From positions 1 to 64,000 of the forward strand of contig JAFREE010000021.1 of the NCBI GenBank assembly GCA_019400425.1: a stretch of 64,000 nucleotides of DNA. Reading direction: 5' to 3'. Source of the stretch: Hymenochaete sp. R1. Taxonomy: Eukaryota > Basidiomycota > Agaricomycetes > Hymenochaetales > Hymenochaetaceae. Positions within the stretch are counted from its first letter, which is position 1. Every line of letters starts with the position of its first letter. Positions 12,901 to 25,300 of the stretch are shown piece by piece. Made by a program: the position numbers and the translations under genes. Under the pieces are notes generated by a model that was not told the DNA's origin, ran no database searches, and saw only the letters and a program-made list of their open reading frames with translations.

Positions 12901-13483
12901 GCCATATCCTGGTAGCCACCAGGAGCATTTCTCTTACTCGTTATTCGGATTCGAGAGAGGGCTCGGTGGAGTATCTAGCCCCGGAGTTGTTGGTTATTGA
13001 GTAAGTATACTGCATTCTTTTTGTAGGAGCATTTAGTTTCGAAGATGACTCATTGACGCAGACCTTGTCCGAACTGTGAATCTGACGTTTGGGCATTTGG
13101 AATGCTAATCTACGTGAGTACTTTTGAATTCGGTCATCGTAGTACGAGGGGCATCAATTTCTCAAAAATTTTATTTATAGGCACTCTTCACGAGGTCCCA
13201 CCCATATAGTAAAGGAGAAAAGAGGGGGAAAACGGCTGAGTTCGACATTTTGACGTGCATTATGGATGGCAAAATCCCCGAATTTCCTGAAACTGGCGAA
13301 CCTGTCGGGAACCGACTTCGTGAAGTCTACGCTCGCTGCTTGGAGAAGGATCCCTCGAGACGTCCAATGATGGATGAAGTTATTGCTGCGCTGGATCGGG
13401 AAGAACCTAGAGTATGGTTTTGGTTCAATTATTTGGAATTTGCGAGCATTTTCATGGTTAAGTCATTCTTCGGCATGGTTTAG
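9917..13483 (+). CDS. Triple tandem kinase-pseudokinase D
   Basis: Sixteen exons keep one frame of 909 residues: 9917-10165, 10217-10399, 10452-10520, 10588-10736, 10800-10851, 10909-11313, 11362-11547, 11597-11665, 11721-11878, 11935-11986, 12041-12436, 12490-12672, 12724-12792, 12846-13000, 13062-13113 and 13181-13483. Module 1 has K68, HSD (D164) and DFG (182-184). Module 2 has K352, HSA at 449-451, DLG, and lacks the alpha-C Glu. Module 3 has K641, HSN at 735-737 and DFG at 755-757, but no glycine in its loop. The joins are inside single exons (10909-11313 and 12041-12436), where the last helix of one module passes straight into the N-terminal region of the next. One active non-RD kinase plus two pseudokinases is the prediction. 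It ends with an aromatic tail containing RVWFWF. Function unknown; a self-regulated signalling kinase is inference. Confidence 0.88.
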
Positions 13484-14222
13484 AGATGTCCGTAAATAAA
13501 TATATCCTTATAATGTATTCTATCGAGTTTGTAATATGAGCTTGACCCAGTCGTGTACACTCCGAATATTCAATTTAAAATTCTATCATCCAATTGAATA
13601 GCCACTCCAGACCGAGGCTAAGTACGCGCGTCAATTGGTGAGGCGCTCGGCAACTCCGAACTCGAGCGAACTTTTCGTTCGTCGTTCATGGTGGTATCCC
13701 TCTCGTTCAAAGCACCCTCCCAGGCTCCCCTTTGTTCGCCATTGAATCTGGCATTGAATCGGCACCCAAGTCACAGTGACACCTCCGTCATCAACATTCC
13801 AAAGCATCAGTGGTGCAGCGGCATGTTTGGCACACCGGTACATCCCACGCCTCACATCTCCGAATCCGTAAAGTCACCCAAGTGATTTTTTCCCACCAAC
13901 CGTACGATAGCGACTCGATCTAAACAACGGTCGCCAAATATCCTTGAATACAATACATCTTCCAACATATTTCGACCTAGAGAATTCCAGCAATTTTTTC
14001 AAATGGACATGGTGATAGTCACCCGACCGATCACGCCCCAAGCAAGCTCAAAGTTCAAAGTTCCTACCATACCATCTTACAAAGCCGAAGCTTTCCCTCA
14101 TCTTATGGAACCTGCCGCATGCCAAACCATATATTTGAACCGATGATCGCCCTCCTTCGTTCCATTAGGGCACATCTATTTCTCACCATCAACATCGATG
14201 AACCCCTTACCTCATACCCGTG
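13484..14222. promoter_or_regulatory. Intergenic region between kinases D and E
   Basis: It holds the 3' end of D and the promoter of E. No gene is seen. Short frames on both strands lack motifs. Confidence 0.4.
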
Positions 14223-15558
14223 ATGTCCTTGGCCATCTCGAAGGACTTGACACCAATCGTCGACCACAACATACTCTCGCAATTGAAGCATCTTGAACGG
14301 ACTAAGGATATCGTATTCAGGGAGAAGACTGCCAGGGAGTTGGGAACGTTTAGTGATGTGTTCGAAGGGACGCTGCAGCGGACGATATCGGCCGATGGAA
14401 TGGTTGGCGAGGTGAAGGTTGCGATGAAGAGGCTGAGACTACACGTCGAAGAATTCAAAGGGGTACGTCGCTCATGCTCATACAGATCCTTGCTATGAGA
14501 ACTGACAAGCTACCGCTGGTAGCTCTTCGAAAGAGAAATATATGTTTGGTCGAAACTGGTTCATCAAAATATATTACCTCTTCTAGGATTCACGTTCGAT
14601 GCCGATACCGGATATCCTATGCTAATTTCGAGGTGGATGGACACCGGAAACGCGCTGCAGTATGTTCGTAACTCTCAACCATCTTCGTCACGGATATGGG
14701 ATTTGGTGAGATCGTTTGAACTCTCTAACGCGCTCGATTACCCACGTTTACCATAGATTAGGTTTCGAACATTGCGCAAGGCGTTGCATATTTACATAAC
14801 AAGGATGTGATACATTGTGATCTTAAACCTGTACGTTTTGTTGTACATCGGCATGGATATGCTCGAACTCAGCTTTACAGGAGAATGTGCTGATCGCGCA
14901 AGAAGGAAAAGGTATGATTTGCGATTTTGGATGCAGTCGCATGATCATGGCAAGTCGTTCTATTGCTCTCCTTACTACGACAACGAAAGGCACGTGTCAA
15001 TATTGGGCACCGGAACTAGTTAGCGTCGGAGAAGAATACTCGAGCTCGACGCAATCGAAGGAAGCGGATGTCTGGGCATTCTCTATGGTGGTCTACGTGA
15101 GTTTAACTTCTTCAAAAATATACGGATACAAATTTTCCTCAATGTACTTCGTTATCAGGCTCTTCTGACAAGGGGACATCCGTACGAAGGTATACGGGGC
15201 AAGATGGCGGAGTTTAGGGTGATGATGAACATTGCCAACGGCGTATTACCGTCCTTTCCCGATGCGAGCGAGCACCATCCGGATCCCAATATTCGTCGTC
15301 TTCGGAATCTTGTTCGCGCATGTTGGAAGAGGGACCCTGCCTTTCGTCCGAAGATAGAAAGGATCGTGCGCAGCTTACACCGAGAAGAGACATTAGACTC
15401 GACTAGCTTCCTCGAGTACGTATTTATATTTACTTTCGTCGGCGCTTATACGCTGACTATTGATTTGAAGAGTGCCGCTCTCTGCCAATGTCGCACTTGA
15501 TATGGATGTCGAACAAGGAGACTCAAACGATGAAGTTTGTATAGACGTTCCACAATGA
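14223..15558 (+). CDS. TKL-like protein kinase E, predicted active
   Basis: Six exons: 14223-14462, 14523-14705, 14762-14830, 14881-15096, 15159-15415 and 15471-15558, giving 350 residues. The intron that splits the activation segment in A-D is absent here, and the catalytic-loop exon is again 69 bases. Motifs: GTFSDVFEG loop, Lys69 in VAMK, FERE in alpha-C, HCDLKPEN (Asp161), DFG at 179-181, WAPELV, DVWAFSM and a C-lobe AFRPK. It is non-RD (Cys before Asp). It has an acidic tail ending in VPQ after the kinase fold, unlike its neighbours. The ATG at 14223 is used; the preceding codon is GTG. It is the most divergent member of the cluster. Confidence 0.88.
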
Positions 15559-16255
15559 CGCTTCTTACTACTAGGCTAGGCCTTGTATGTTTTATTTGGG
15601 GGGAAACCATAAAAAAAGGAACTGCTTACCCTTAGAGTCGTAACTGTGATTGACGCCCACAGCTGGCGCCCAGCACCTCTGAAGTTGAAGGCCCTGGTCA
15701 GTGGTCACCAATAACGAAGACCTTCAAAGTTGCCTGCAGACAATTCAGCAACAATTGAAGTGCTAGTGTATAAGTCTCGACCATGATATTTGCTGAAAAT
15801 TCGCAAGTCGTTACATTCCTTCTCTGGGTCAAAACAACTAACCGTCGGTGCTCATTTTTCACCTACGAAAATGCTGATATAATAAACACCTGCTTCTGAT
15901 GCGGCGGGCCGACATGCCGCGCCTCTTCATCCCGGATTAAGCGCAATATTAATCGCACGGCCGGTCCACTTTAAGCTTCTTCATTTCATTAGCGCCAGCG
16001 AGGGATGCAGGCACGAAACGGGCACAAGTGGCCTTGGCAGGATCGACTGATGCTGATGCTTACAAGTATGCTTGCGTAGTTACAGGTTTGATGCAGCTCT
16101 TAAAAGCCTTCCCATCTTCGTTGTCGCCGTTGTTATTACTATCTTTTCCCCCTCTTTCCTTCTCTCTACCCCCACGCTCTCGAACGAAAGTCCCTTAGTC
16201 AATCCTTTCAGTCACTCTTTTTTTTCTTCGCTTTGGGCATTCTTAGTTGAACATC
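15559..16255. promoter_or_regulatory. Intergenic region with pyrimidine-rich promoter tract
   Basis: No gene seen. The last 130 bases before the next ATG are strongly C/T-rich (about 16140-16230), a common core-promoter and transcription-start feature in filamentous fungi. No clear TATA box lies close by. Confidence 0.4.
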
Positions 16256-17842
16256 ATGGTCAGACTTCCTCCGGATAGCAACGAAAATGGATCAAGGAAA
16301 GGTTTCTCACTCTCTCGCGGAGTCTCTTTCTGGGGCCTGGTCGGTGCGACGATGGCCGCCCTCAAGCTTAAAGAGCATTATGATGATCGTGCGTGTTCTA
16401 CGACTAATTTTTCCCTCATCCAAAGGTCACATATATGCTTCTATTCCAGACCGTCACGTACCTGAATCACCTGCTGATGCTTCAGCTAATCCATTCGCGA
16501 GACCTCCAGCATACAGAGACAACGATAACACCGATGCAGAGAGCGCCATTGGATTAGATACATCTATGAATGTATCCTCTAGGACGAGGACTAAGCGTAG
16601 GAAGGGATGCTGTGTCTGCTGTGGAGTCAAGTGAGTCGATAATCACCAGCTCGCTCTAAACTCCCATTGATTAATATGAAATAGTATGTCTATCTTCTGC
16701 AAGGCTTTGGGCATAGTCATCTTGCTCACCGTGATTTGGAACCTCTTTACCTTTGTGAGGTGGATGATGAAAGTGCGTTTCGAGCCCTGTTATCCAAACA
16801 AATAAGCAAACATTAATCTTTCGCATCATCATAGCCCGCCCCAACAGGCCTCGACGACATCCCAGAGTTCAGTTCCAGCCTTGGATGCCTCAACGCACCT
16901 TTTGTCTCTGACCGATCTTCTGCCGATGGCACGTACTACACAATCCCCATCGATTCTGCTTCAGCCGGTGCTCTCATCGAGATCGATGGCTTCGCTCCTG
17001 GAACAGTAAAGCTCGTCCCGAGCACGAATGTCGAGATGAACGACGTCATAGTCAGCGTGCTTCTCAAGTCTAGCGACGAAGACGCCCTCGAGAACGTCGC
17101 CATTGATACCGATGCAGGTGATGATAAAGTACCCAGTTCCTTTGCACTCAGGTCTCCGCAATACCTCAATTATGGCTCGTGCATGCGCTTTGACATCATT
17201 GTGTTCATCCCAACGTCACTCCGCTCCCTTGAAATTATTTCTTCTTCACCGACGCATTTTCAGACTGATTTCATCACCATGCCTCGAAGAATCCCTTCTC
17301 TCTCTGTATCGCTCACCAGCCCCGGCTTCCACACATTCGAGAACATTTTCAAAGGAGAATCGAGTCTTGACGCTGAAGATCTAAGCGTCACATTACGCGG
17401 CGGCTACATCGTCGGCGATATCTCCATTGGAAACAATACAACCATCGACACTTCTTACAGTTCAACGACTTCAAAACTTCAACTCGTCACATCCAGCTTC
17501 TCAGACCCAGCATATTCCTCGCCGCGAGGCACACCTGCGAATATCATTACTCAGACCGGATCAGGTTTATCCACTTTCACGATCAAGAACACGCAAGATA
17601 GGCCCGTCAAAGCCTCCCATACGTCTTCCACTTCGACATACGGAGAAGGAGACTTGAGGCTCGAATACGGAGACGCGCGCTTCAGTGGACTTGTCGACGT
17701 TAATGCAAAATCATACTCCATGAGAGGTGTACAAGGCGGCGGGATGAGTGATGGGGAGGATAAACAGCGATGGGTTGGTGATAAGGACGGTGGGGATTAT
17801 TTGAAGGTGACGACGTCGGGGTGGGCAGGGGTTTATTTCTGA
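16256..17842 (+). CDS. Single-pass membrane protein of unknown function
   Basis: Four exons: 16256-16388, 16450-16630, 16685-16772 and 16835-17842, giving 469 residues. The N-terminal ~100 residues are polar with a basic, Cys-rich stretch (RKGCCVCCG). One hydrophobic segment follows, around ALGIVILLTVIWNLFTF, and then a long extracytoplasmic-looking region rich in Ser, Thr and beta-strand-like patterns with a possible N-glycosylation site at NNTT. This layout is common in an uncharacterised basidiomycete family; I cannot name it securely (DUF7330 is a guess). A role at the cell surface is inference. The start is the first ATG after a C/T tract; an upstream TTG is not used. Confidence 0.8.
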
Positions 17843-18209
17843 TGTGGTGCATCAGGCTACATTTTCTTTTCTTTTTCGGGTTTGAAGGATGAAAGGGACT
17901 TTGCCTAGCTGTTAATTAGTATTACTTGTCTTTTATACCCGTTCCAATATCAATGAAGGCCAAAAACCCAGCCAACTTCGATTTCGCAGTCCATCATTGG
18001 TGGATGAATTACATAAGTGATCGGTCCTTCTAAATCTGGTAGTACTAGTCCAGACATGTGAAAATTCGTGGCAAATTGTCGGACTTCGGACTGGAGTTTA
18101 TTTGACTCACCCTCCCTTCGCAGCAGAAAATGTTGTCTAGATCTCGACGCTCTCGTCACTGTCAACATCGAATCCGCGAACGTTTCCTACCGAAGAAAAG
18201 GAATTTAAG
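17843..18209. promoter_or_regulatory. Intergenic region upstream of the prephenate dehydrogenase
   Basis: About 370 bases hold the 3' end of the membrane-protein gene and the promoter of the next. No further gene or clear element is recognised. Confidence 0.4.
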
Positions 18210-19856
18210 ATGACAGCAACCTGCAATGGCATACACGTTGACGTGACCCCAAACGAACCGGAGGATGAACAACCTGTTATTGGGCTCATCGGGATGGGTG
18301 CCATGGGCAAGATGTATGCTGAGCATTTCTCGAAGGCTGGTTGGAAGAGGTCTGTTGTATTGTTTTTCAAAGCGAACTTTCGTCACTGATGCTGCATTGT
18401 GATAGAATAAATGTCTGCGATCGGCCGGAAAACTTCGAGAAGTTGGCAACGGATATGAAAGGCTTGTCATGCGCTCTGATACCCAGCGTGTCGACTCTAA
18501 CATACCTCAACCTTAAGATGTATCTGGCGTGACGGTGCTTCAGAGTGGACACTACGTAGCAAGGGCTTCTGACTTCATGATGTACTCAGTCGAAGCAGAG
18601 TTCATCGATCGCGTCGTCGAGGAATACGGCCCTTGTCGGTCGGTTTCATGCCTTATCTTAAGCGTTTCTAACGCATTCTTGTGTTTGTAGCAACGAAAGT
18701 GGGTGCTATAGTTGCAGGGCAGACGTCAGTGAAGGCTCCAGAAAAGGCTGCGTTCGAAAAATATCTTCCTAAGGATGTACATATTGTCTCGTGCCATTCA
18801 TTGCACGGGCCGACGGTCCCGCCTCTTGGGCAACCTCTGGTACGTGTACAATTCTTTTTTCGCCTCTAAGCAATTTTTATCAACTAAAATGTCAGGTCAT
18901 CATTCGCCACCGAGCCTCTGATGCTGCTCAGCAACTAGTTGAGAGCATTCTCCGGCCTCTACAATCACGCTTCGTTTACATGTCTTACGACGAACATGAT
19001 TTGGTGACAGCCAACACGCAGGCGGTCACCCATGCGGCTTTCCTGAGGTAAGTCGTGTATATCTACCAATAATCTGAAAATCTAATAGATCCCCAGTATG
19101 GGAACTGCATGGGCTGCACAGACGAGCTACCCTTGGGAGCATGGTTACTACGTTGGAGGGATTGAGACCGTTAAGGTGAACATCATGCACCGGATCTACG
19201 CCAACAAATGGCACGTCTACGCCGGTCTCGCCATACTCAACCCTTCCGCTCGAGTTCAGATTGGTCAATATGCAGCTAGCGTAACTGCTCTTTTCAAGCT
19301 TATGCTGGAAAAGGACCACGAGGGGCTGAAGAAACGAGTGTATGCTGCTCGTGATAGGGTCTTTGCTGGGGAAGACAATCCTAAAATTCTCTTGTCGGAG
19401 CATGTGCTCGATAGCTTCAGCCTCGGGAAAAGGTTGAACGGAACCGAGAATAGGGACGATTGTTCTGAGAAACGCATCGCTGTACCGAACTCTCATTTAT
19501 CTCTCCTTGCTATGGTCGACTGCTGGGCCCAGCTCGACATCCGACCCTTCGTCCACCTCTCGCTCGCAGCCACCCCAATCTTCCGTCTCTGGATAGGCGT
19601 CGCAGAGTACTTATTCCGTTCCACCTCTCGTCTCGACGCTGCTCTCGATGCTGCGATAGAGGAGACCGTACATCGCGCTGATGACCTTGAGTTCGTCATT
19701 GCGGCGAGGGGATGGAGTCAGTGTGTTGCGTTCCAGAACTTTGAAGTGTACAGGCGGCGGTTTGAGAAGACGGCGGACTTCTTCAGGCCTAGGTTTGGGG
19801 AGAGCGCAAAGCTGGGGACGGAAATGATCAAAGCGATTTTAGCGAGTGGGAATTGA
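18210..19856 (+). CDS. TYR1: Prephenate dehydrogenase (NADP+), TYR1-like
   Basis: It oxidatively decarboxylates prephenate to 4-hydroxyphenylpyruvate in tyrosine biosynthesis, probably in the cytosol. Six exons: 18210-18349, 18406-18461, 18518-18634, 18691-18839, 18896-19047 and 19097-19856, giving 457 residues, close to the size I recall for the yeast enzyme. The N-terminal Rossmann motif reads GLIGMGAMG. Other family segments are SVEAEFIDRVV, VGAIVAGQTSVK, HSLHGP and the helical C-terminal region with HVYAGLAILNP. Intron 2 (18462-18517) begins with GC rather than GT; the GC form is the only one found that keeps the frame and joins family residues. It is convergent with the flavin monooxygenase, with 176 bases between stop codons. 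Confidence 0.9.
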
Positions 19857-20032
19857 CGACACGCTTCCATGCAAAGTCGTGATTCGAGGCAGGACTAAGT
19901 ATTGGGTTATACTTTTCTTTCCGTTCGCGCATCTACAGAGCTTCTTACTTGGGGTTCTTGGCCTTTTTGATATTCGCTCGTAAAAGTATCTTTATATGGG
20001 CATGCTAATAAGAAAAAGATATAAAAAAACAA

Positions 20033-22301
20033 TTATAGTTTACTCTGTATGAGTGTTAGAGCAGGGGATGTAAGGGGACGGGTGGCTCTGAATACGTTCG
20101 CGGTATATCTTCGAATGCCGTGAGAACTCGTAGCAAACGCTCCGATCATTGCGTCTGGACGAACAACGACAACAGTCGGTAATACAGTGACGCCATACCC
20201 CTCATACGCATGACCCTCCGCGTCTTTGAGGATCAGATCGAAGCGGAAATCAAGGAACGGTTCGATCGTCGTAGTAGAAGGAAGAAGCAATGCAATTTGG
20301 GCGGTTCCTCTGGGAAATGCACCCAGGGCACCGAGGAGTGATTCAGCCTGGTCAAGTCCGTCAGCAAATACCAATACCGTGTGCTTCGATGGAGTGAATA
20401 GGTTGAAGAGACGTGAAATGGCTTGGCGGCCGCCCTTCGCAAACGGACATTCAAGTCCCGGGGCATCTGGCGCTCTATCGCCCGCTCTGACCTCTTGGTC
20501 CGCTGCTCCATATGCACTCTGCTTGACATTGTCTACAGGCTTGGAGTCGTCATAGCGTTCATCGTGCACGACGCCACTCCATCGATAATTGACGTCAAGC
20601 TGGAAGAGATTGCGGCCCCGAAACCATCCGGACAGGTCACCAAATTTCATTTGCTGGAAAGCATCATTGAGCTGTGCCTTGTAGGACCCGCTGTTGAATG
20701 TCTTGTGAAAGAGCTGTGTAGTAAGGTTGAGCATCTCAGCGATGACCGGAATACGTTCGATAGAGTAAGAATCGAGAAGTTCGGGCTTTGCGTGCCCTTT
20801 GGCAACAAGCGCGAGCTTCCAAGCTAAGTTGAACTTTTGAAATGACTGATCAGCCACGATGACGTTCACGTTCACACTGAATGACCCAGCTCACCGAATC
20901 CTGTACGCTTGAGTTCAAACCTTGGCCGCCGGTTGGTGAATGCGTGTGCGCAGCATCTGCAGCGAGCTTTAATAAGCTCCAAAGGTGTTACACTGATGTT
21001 GACGAACCTCCGACGATGAACAGGCGACCTTTGTTGAAACTGGACGCAATGCGCAAATTTGCCCTGCCAACAATTTATCAGTTCCACAACGTTAAGATAA
21101 AACAGTAGGATATTTACCGCCACTCGCTCCTCCATTTGATCTCTCGGAGGTGAATGTCCGAGCGCCCCGAAATACGATTGAATTCATCTTGTATGGCACC
21201 CTTGCCTTCTGAGTTCAACTTCACAAAATTGAGATCCTTCCCCATAAAAAAGATCTGGAACTGCCCCTTCTCGTTTGTAGTCCGCAAAATTACGCTATTG
21301 GGGAAGAATTCGCAGGTAAACGATATGAAGGAAGGAGGCCAGCAGAAGAGCGCTTACGACTCGGAAGATTGGTTGCCCCATAGGAAAAAACTCTGCGAGA
21401 GAATGAGTTTCCAGGCTTGCAATGCAAATGGGAATTACGGACGTTTCGAGCTGGGAAGTTCTCAATGTACGTGTCCACGATGTAAACCTTCCCATCATTT
21501 CGGGTCTCTCCGACAAAATCAATACCGAGAGCTTTACGCACAGTGCCTGCCCATTTCCTATTATAAGCACACTCCGACTCTTGCAGGAAAGTAAATGCCA
21601 ACTTCGACTCACTCTTTGCACCGTCTGCCCCAATGACATAGTCGAACACAGCATTCTCCTCGAACGTCTTGCCATTCACGGTCTTCAGAATTTTGACACG
21701 CACCCCGCTTTCATCATGCTGAATGTCGACAAGTTGACTACTGAGTTCGACATGCACCCCATAAGGTTCAATATGCTTCCGAAATATCGCTTGGTGGTGC
21801 CCTTGTCCTAGAAGCACGCCTTTAACCTAGCGAAAGAAACTCGTGTCACGTCGGACCCATCGAAGCCTATGAAGAAATTCGACTCACGACTGGGAAGGCT
21901 GGTGTCGGTTCCAGATGCTCCATGAATTCCGCGACTCGAACGGGCTTATAAGGGTCGTCTTGATCGAAGAAATGCATTGTTATTGGCCATGGTTCTCCAG
22001 CTCGCACCACGTCCTCAGCGACACCTAGGAAATGCTCGAGTTCGACTGTCCTGGGCTGCACTGGTTGAGAACAACAACAAAGGAGTAGCCAGATGAACGA
22101 ACCATGACACCGGGGCCTCGTTGAGCGTTATGATGATGATCGTCTTTCTCAATCACTCTCACAGCGACGCCGTTCTTTACTAACACAAGGGCTGCTACGA
22201 GACCCGCTGGACCGGCGCCAACCTGAGAAAAGGGCAGAGATTAGCTTAGATGGACGTTCGACTCAAAGATTGCTCACGATGAGAACTGTGGGAGATTTCA
22301 T
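20033..22301 (-). CDS. FAD-dependent aromatic monooxygenase (phenol hydroxylase type)
   Basis: Ten exons: 22301-22278, 22222-22111, 22060-21888, 21826-21613, 21546-21443, 21392-21358, 21294-21118, 21063-21008, 20956-20895 and 20833-20033, giving 585 residues with every phase consistent. N-terminal FAD fingerprint GAGPAG, middle motif VIGADGAKS, and second FAD motif GDAAHTHSPTGGQGLN identify a class A flavoprotein hydroxylase. The C-terminal ~200 residues resemble the thioredoxin-fold domain of phenol 2-monooxygenases. Such enzymes hydroxylate phenolic rings with NADPH and oxygen; the substrate cannot be told here. The donor of intron 2 (GTGTCA) is weak, so one or two residues near GPVQPRT are uncertain. 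No targeting signal is evident. Confidence 0.88.
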
Positions 22302-25300
22302 GGTGAGCTTGAGTCCGGAAGGGGAGATGAGAGAGGGCAGAGTGAACTGACATGCGATCGTCTTATAAGTCTTTCGGCGCGTGAAGCGCTTAAAGCATTT
22401 CTCAAGATCGTGTTATGCCAGAACGCACGTTACTACATGTGTCTATATTCGTCTTGAAGATCGGTTCGCTAAATAAGGGAAGTCATCATGTCGCCCAACG
22501 TAAGTATCGCGATGTCGAAGCGAGGTCATTCAACGATTCTATCTCCGCGATCGAGAAAGGGACAAAGGTGGATCTTAGAGATCCGTTGATGTATTCAATA
22601 TTCTGCGGGGGTGACAGTGTCCCAATCGAGCCCAGACTTGTTTTTTCTTTTGTTTTTTAAAAAAAAGAATGATTATCAACCGTGTATATGAAAAAGGGGC
22701 TTCAAGTGCTTCGACTCACTTCAATCACAGAGTTCTACGAACCTCAGGGCTCGTGGCCATGGATACGGACACTGAAGTTTACCATGAACGGACACCTTTT
22801 CATGAACGCAACGGAAGCAGGTATCCTGGAATCGATGCATCGACGTCACGCACTTGTAGAGTGTTGGCGTTTTCCTGACTCGATTATCAGTGCTTCATTC
22901 GCATTCCACTCCGAGAATAATACCTTCGATTTATTCCAGGTCTCTTCCTTTCCACTCACAAGTGTGCCGGAAGGCGTTGAGATAAGGTAACCAGAAGCCA
23001 GCTTGTGAGATAAACTTTCCACGGCTCGGGGCTTCTCCAGAGACTCGATTGCCATAAACAGAAACCTTGTCCGACTGGAATCGGCCCAATCGTGATATCA
23101 GACAAGTAATCAATGCATCTGTCGATAATTAAGGACATAGAGCTTGGAAGATCATTAAGAAAACGTGGGACTCACGGTTCTTTCGAACCAAGTCAAAGCT
23201 TCCCTCGGCGTGAGATAGCCCGTTAGGAGTTCCGCCCTGGGTTCCAGGTTTCTAGTAAACAGACGGCACACTATCGACTCTGGAATAGGTGAGGGATGGC
23301 CTTAAAAAACTGAGCTTCGAGACTTGGAGGCAGTCATTTCTGAGCCACTTCCTTTGCAAGTATGTGGCAATGAGTTCGCGGCGAACTCACATTTCAGGGT
23401 CCTTCAATGTGGGACCGATAATCCACTATTATTGCTTCCCGCCGAATGGTTACGGCAGAAGTAGGAAGATCCGAGTCATCATTTGAGAGATGTGCCTTTC
23501 CGTGACCTTCGGGATCGGATCGAGAGCAACGCTATAGAGGCGCCCACGTATGCAGCTGCGACTCGGGGAGCTGCAATTGCGCTTATTATAACGACACTTT
23601 AAAAAGCAAGTTTTGAAAGGCAAGTTCCCTGTAATGTCCCTCGGGTAAGCAGTGATATCCAAGTGCAGCTAGGTGGGCAACCATTTCAATCAGATACGAG
23701 TTTACTCTTGAAAGTATTCGAAACCTACAAACGACAAAACCTAGGTTGGGGTGGGTAGTGCTGTGGATGCCATTGGCCGTTTCGCAAAACATCTCCGTCG
23801 TTGAATTGGACAGCTCGGCGATGTCGGGAACACTCCTTCATCGGGAGCGCTGATTCACGATGCCATCCATGTGGAGGGTACTCTTGGCTGCGGCGATGAA
23901 CTGCGAAAGATATCAATACAATGTAGAACATTGAATGGACTGTATCATCCCTACCGTACCAAATCCCGCATACTGGCCACCAGCTCCTAACCCTTTGAGC
24001 CACTGTTGTTGTATGCGTATGGGCGGTCTCCGAAGAGGAATGGAACGTCCATAGCGCGGAGAACTTGAGTGAATCTGCTCAGATACACTAATGTTGCGAT
24101 AATCGGTCATAAGCCTCCCTTTGAAACGCATCGACCATACGAAAATTTGTTATCACGGAGACCTGTCAATTTATCAACGGAGTAGAAGATAATGGTGGAC
24201 TCAACTAAACTCATTTTCATTCATACGCACGAAAACAAAAGCATTTATCTGTCGTGTGACTGACGAGAAGTGCGGCGCCAACGTTGTCATAGTTCCTTTC
24301 TCGCTCTTCTGATATCGAAGCTCCGCAGTGTTAAATGGCCACGGACGTGAATCTAGCAAACCTATCATTATCAAAAAACCAAGCGAGAAAGCTGAAAGAT
24401 TCCAGACCTCCCTGTACAAGACTACATCTTCAAAGAGGAACACCTAAGGAACGACAATATCAAGCACTTTTCAATGACTTGAATCCTATTAATATTTCAC
24501 CTTGCTGGCAATGAACACCGCGACCAAATTATCCCTGTCGCCTCTAATCGCCACTATAGATCAGATTACAGAATCTCTGGGCTCGCACCGGTACTGGCAA
24601 AGCTGGGAAAGACAAAGAACATTCACATGACTGCCTCACCTGAATCGTGGGTTCGTAACTCCTTAATCTTCGCATGTCGACGATGCAACCGACATACACA
24701 GCGACAGGCTCAGACGAAGCTCAAGTTCGTTACCATAGCTCTGACTAACGGCGAACAGAAAGACTAGGTATTGAAGTCAATCTTTTGCATCGTTGGTACA
24801 ATGAAACGTGAACGAACAAACTCACATTTGGGCAGGAACCTCGGCCATCCGTCGCTGGATCACTCAGACACCTGGATAATTCACGGGGTCAGAAATTCAA
24901 AAAAAAACATAGCGACAAAGATAGGGGAAAGGTTTAAAAAGAAGTAAAACCACGTACCCCAGGAGCGTCAGTCGGTCAGCGTTCTCAGTCTCGAAATGAT
25001 CATGGCAGAAAAAGCGTCACACGCAACTGCGCGGCCGAGGGCACCACCAATCAAATGTCGAGTGGTATGATCAATATCCTTCATTACATAGCAGCCCTTC
25101 AGAGAGATATTCTATTCGATGGTCGTCGTGGTGTCATCGTAGAGTCCGGGCGCGCCGCTGAGTCTTCACCAAAGTTGCTTCGACGTTCCCATTTAGTGAC
25201 TGTATCTTCAAATTATACATCGATGCGCCTGATAGACAATCATCGAGATGATGGGTGTGGTACATCGGTTAAGAGCTGTTTTATTCGGTATGTAGCAAAG

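Noticed and set aside
20833..20875. Methionine-led extension of the last monooxygenase exon
   Set aside because: It reads into the intron; the acceptor at 20834 joins QDS to FNLAWKL, the expected family sequence.
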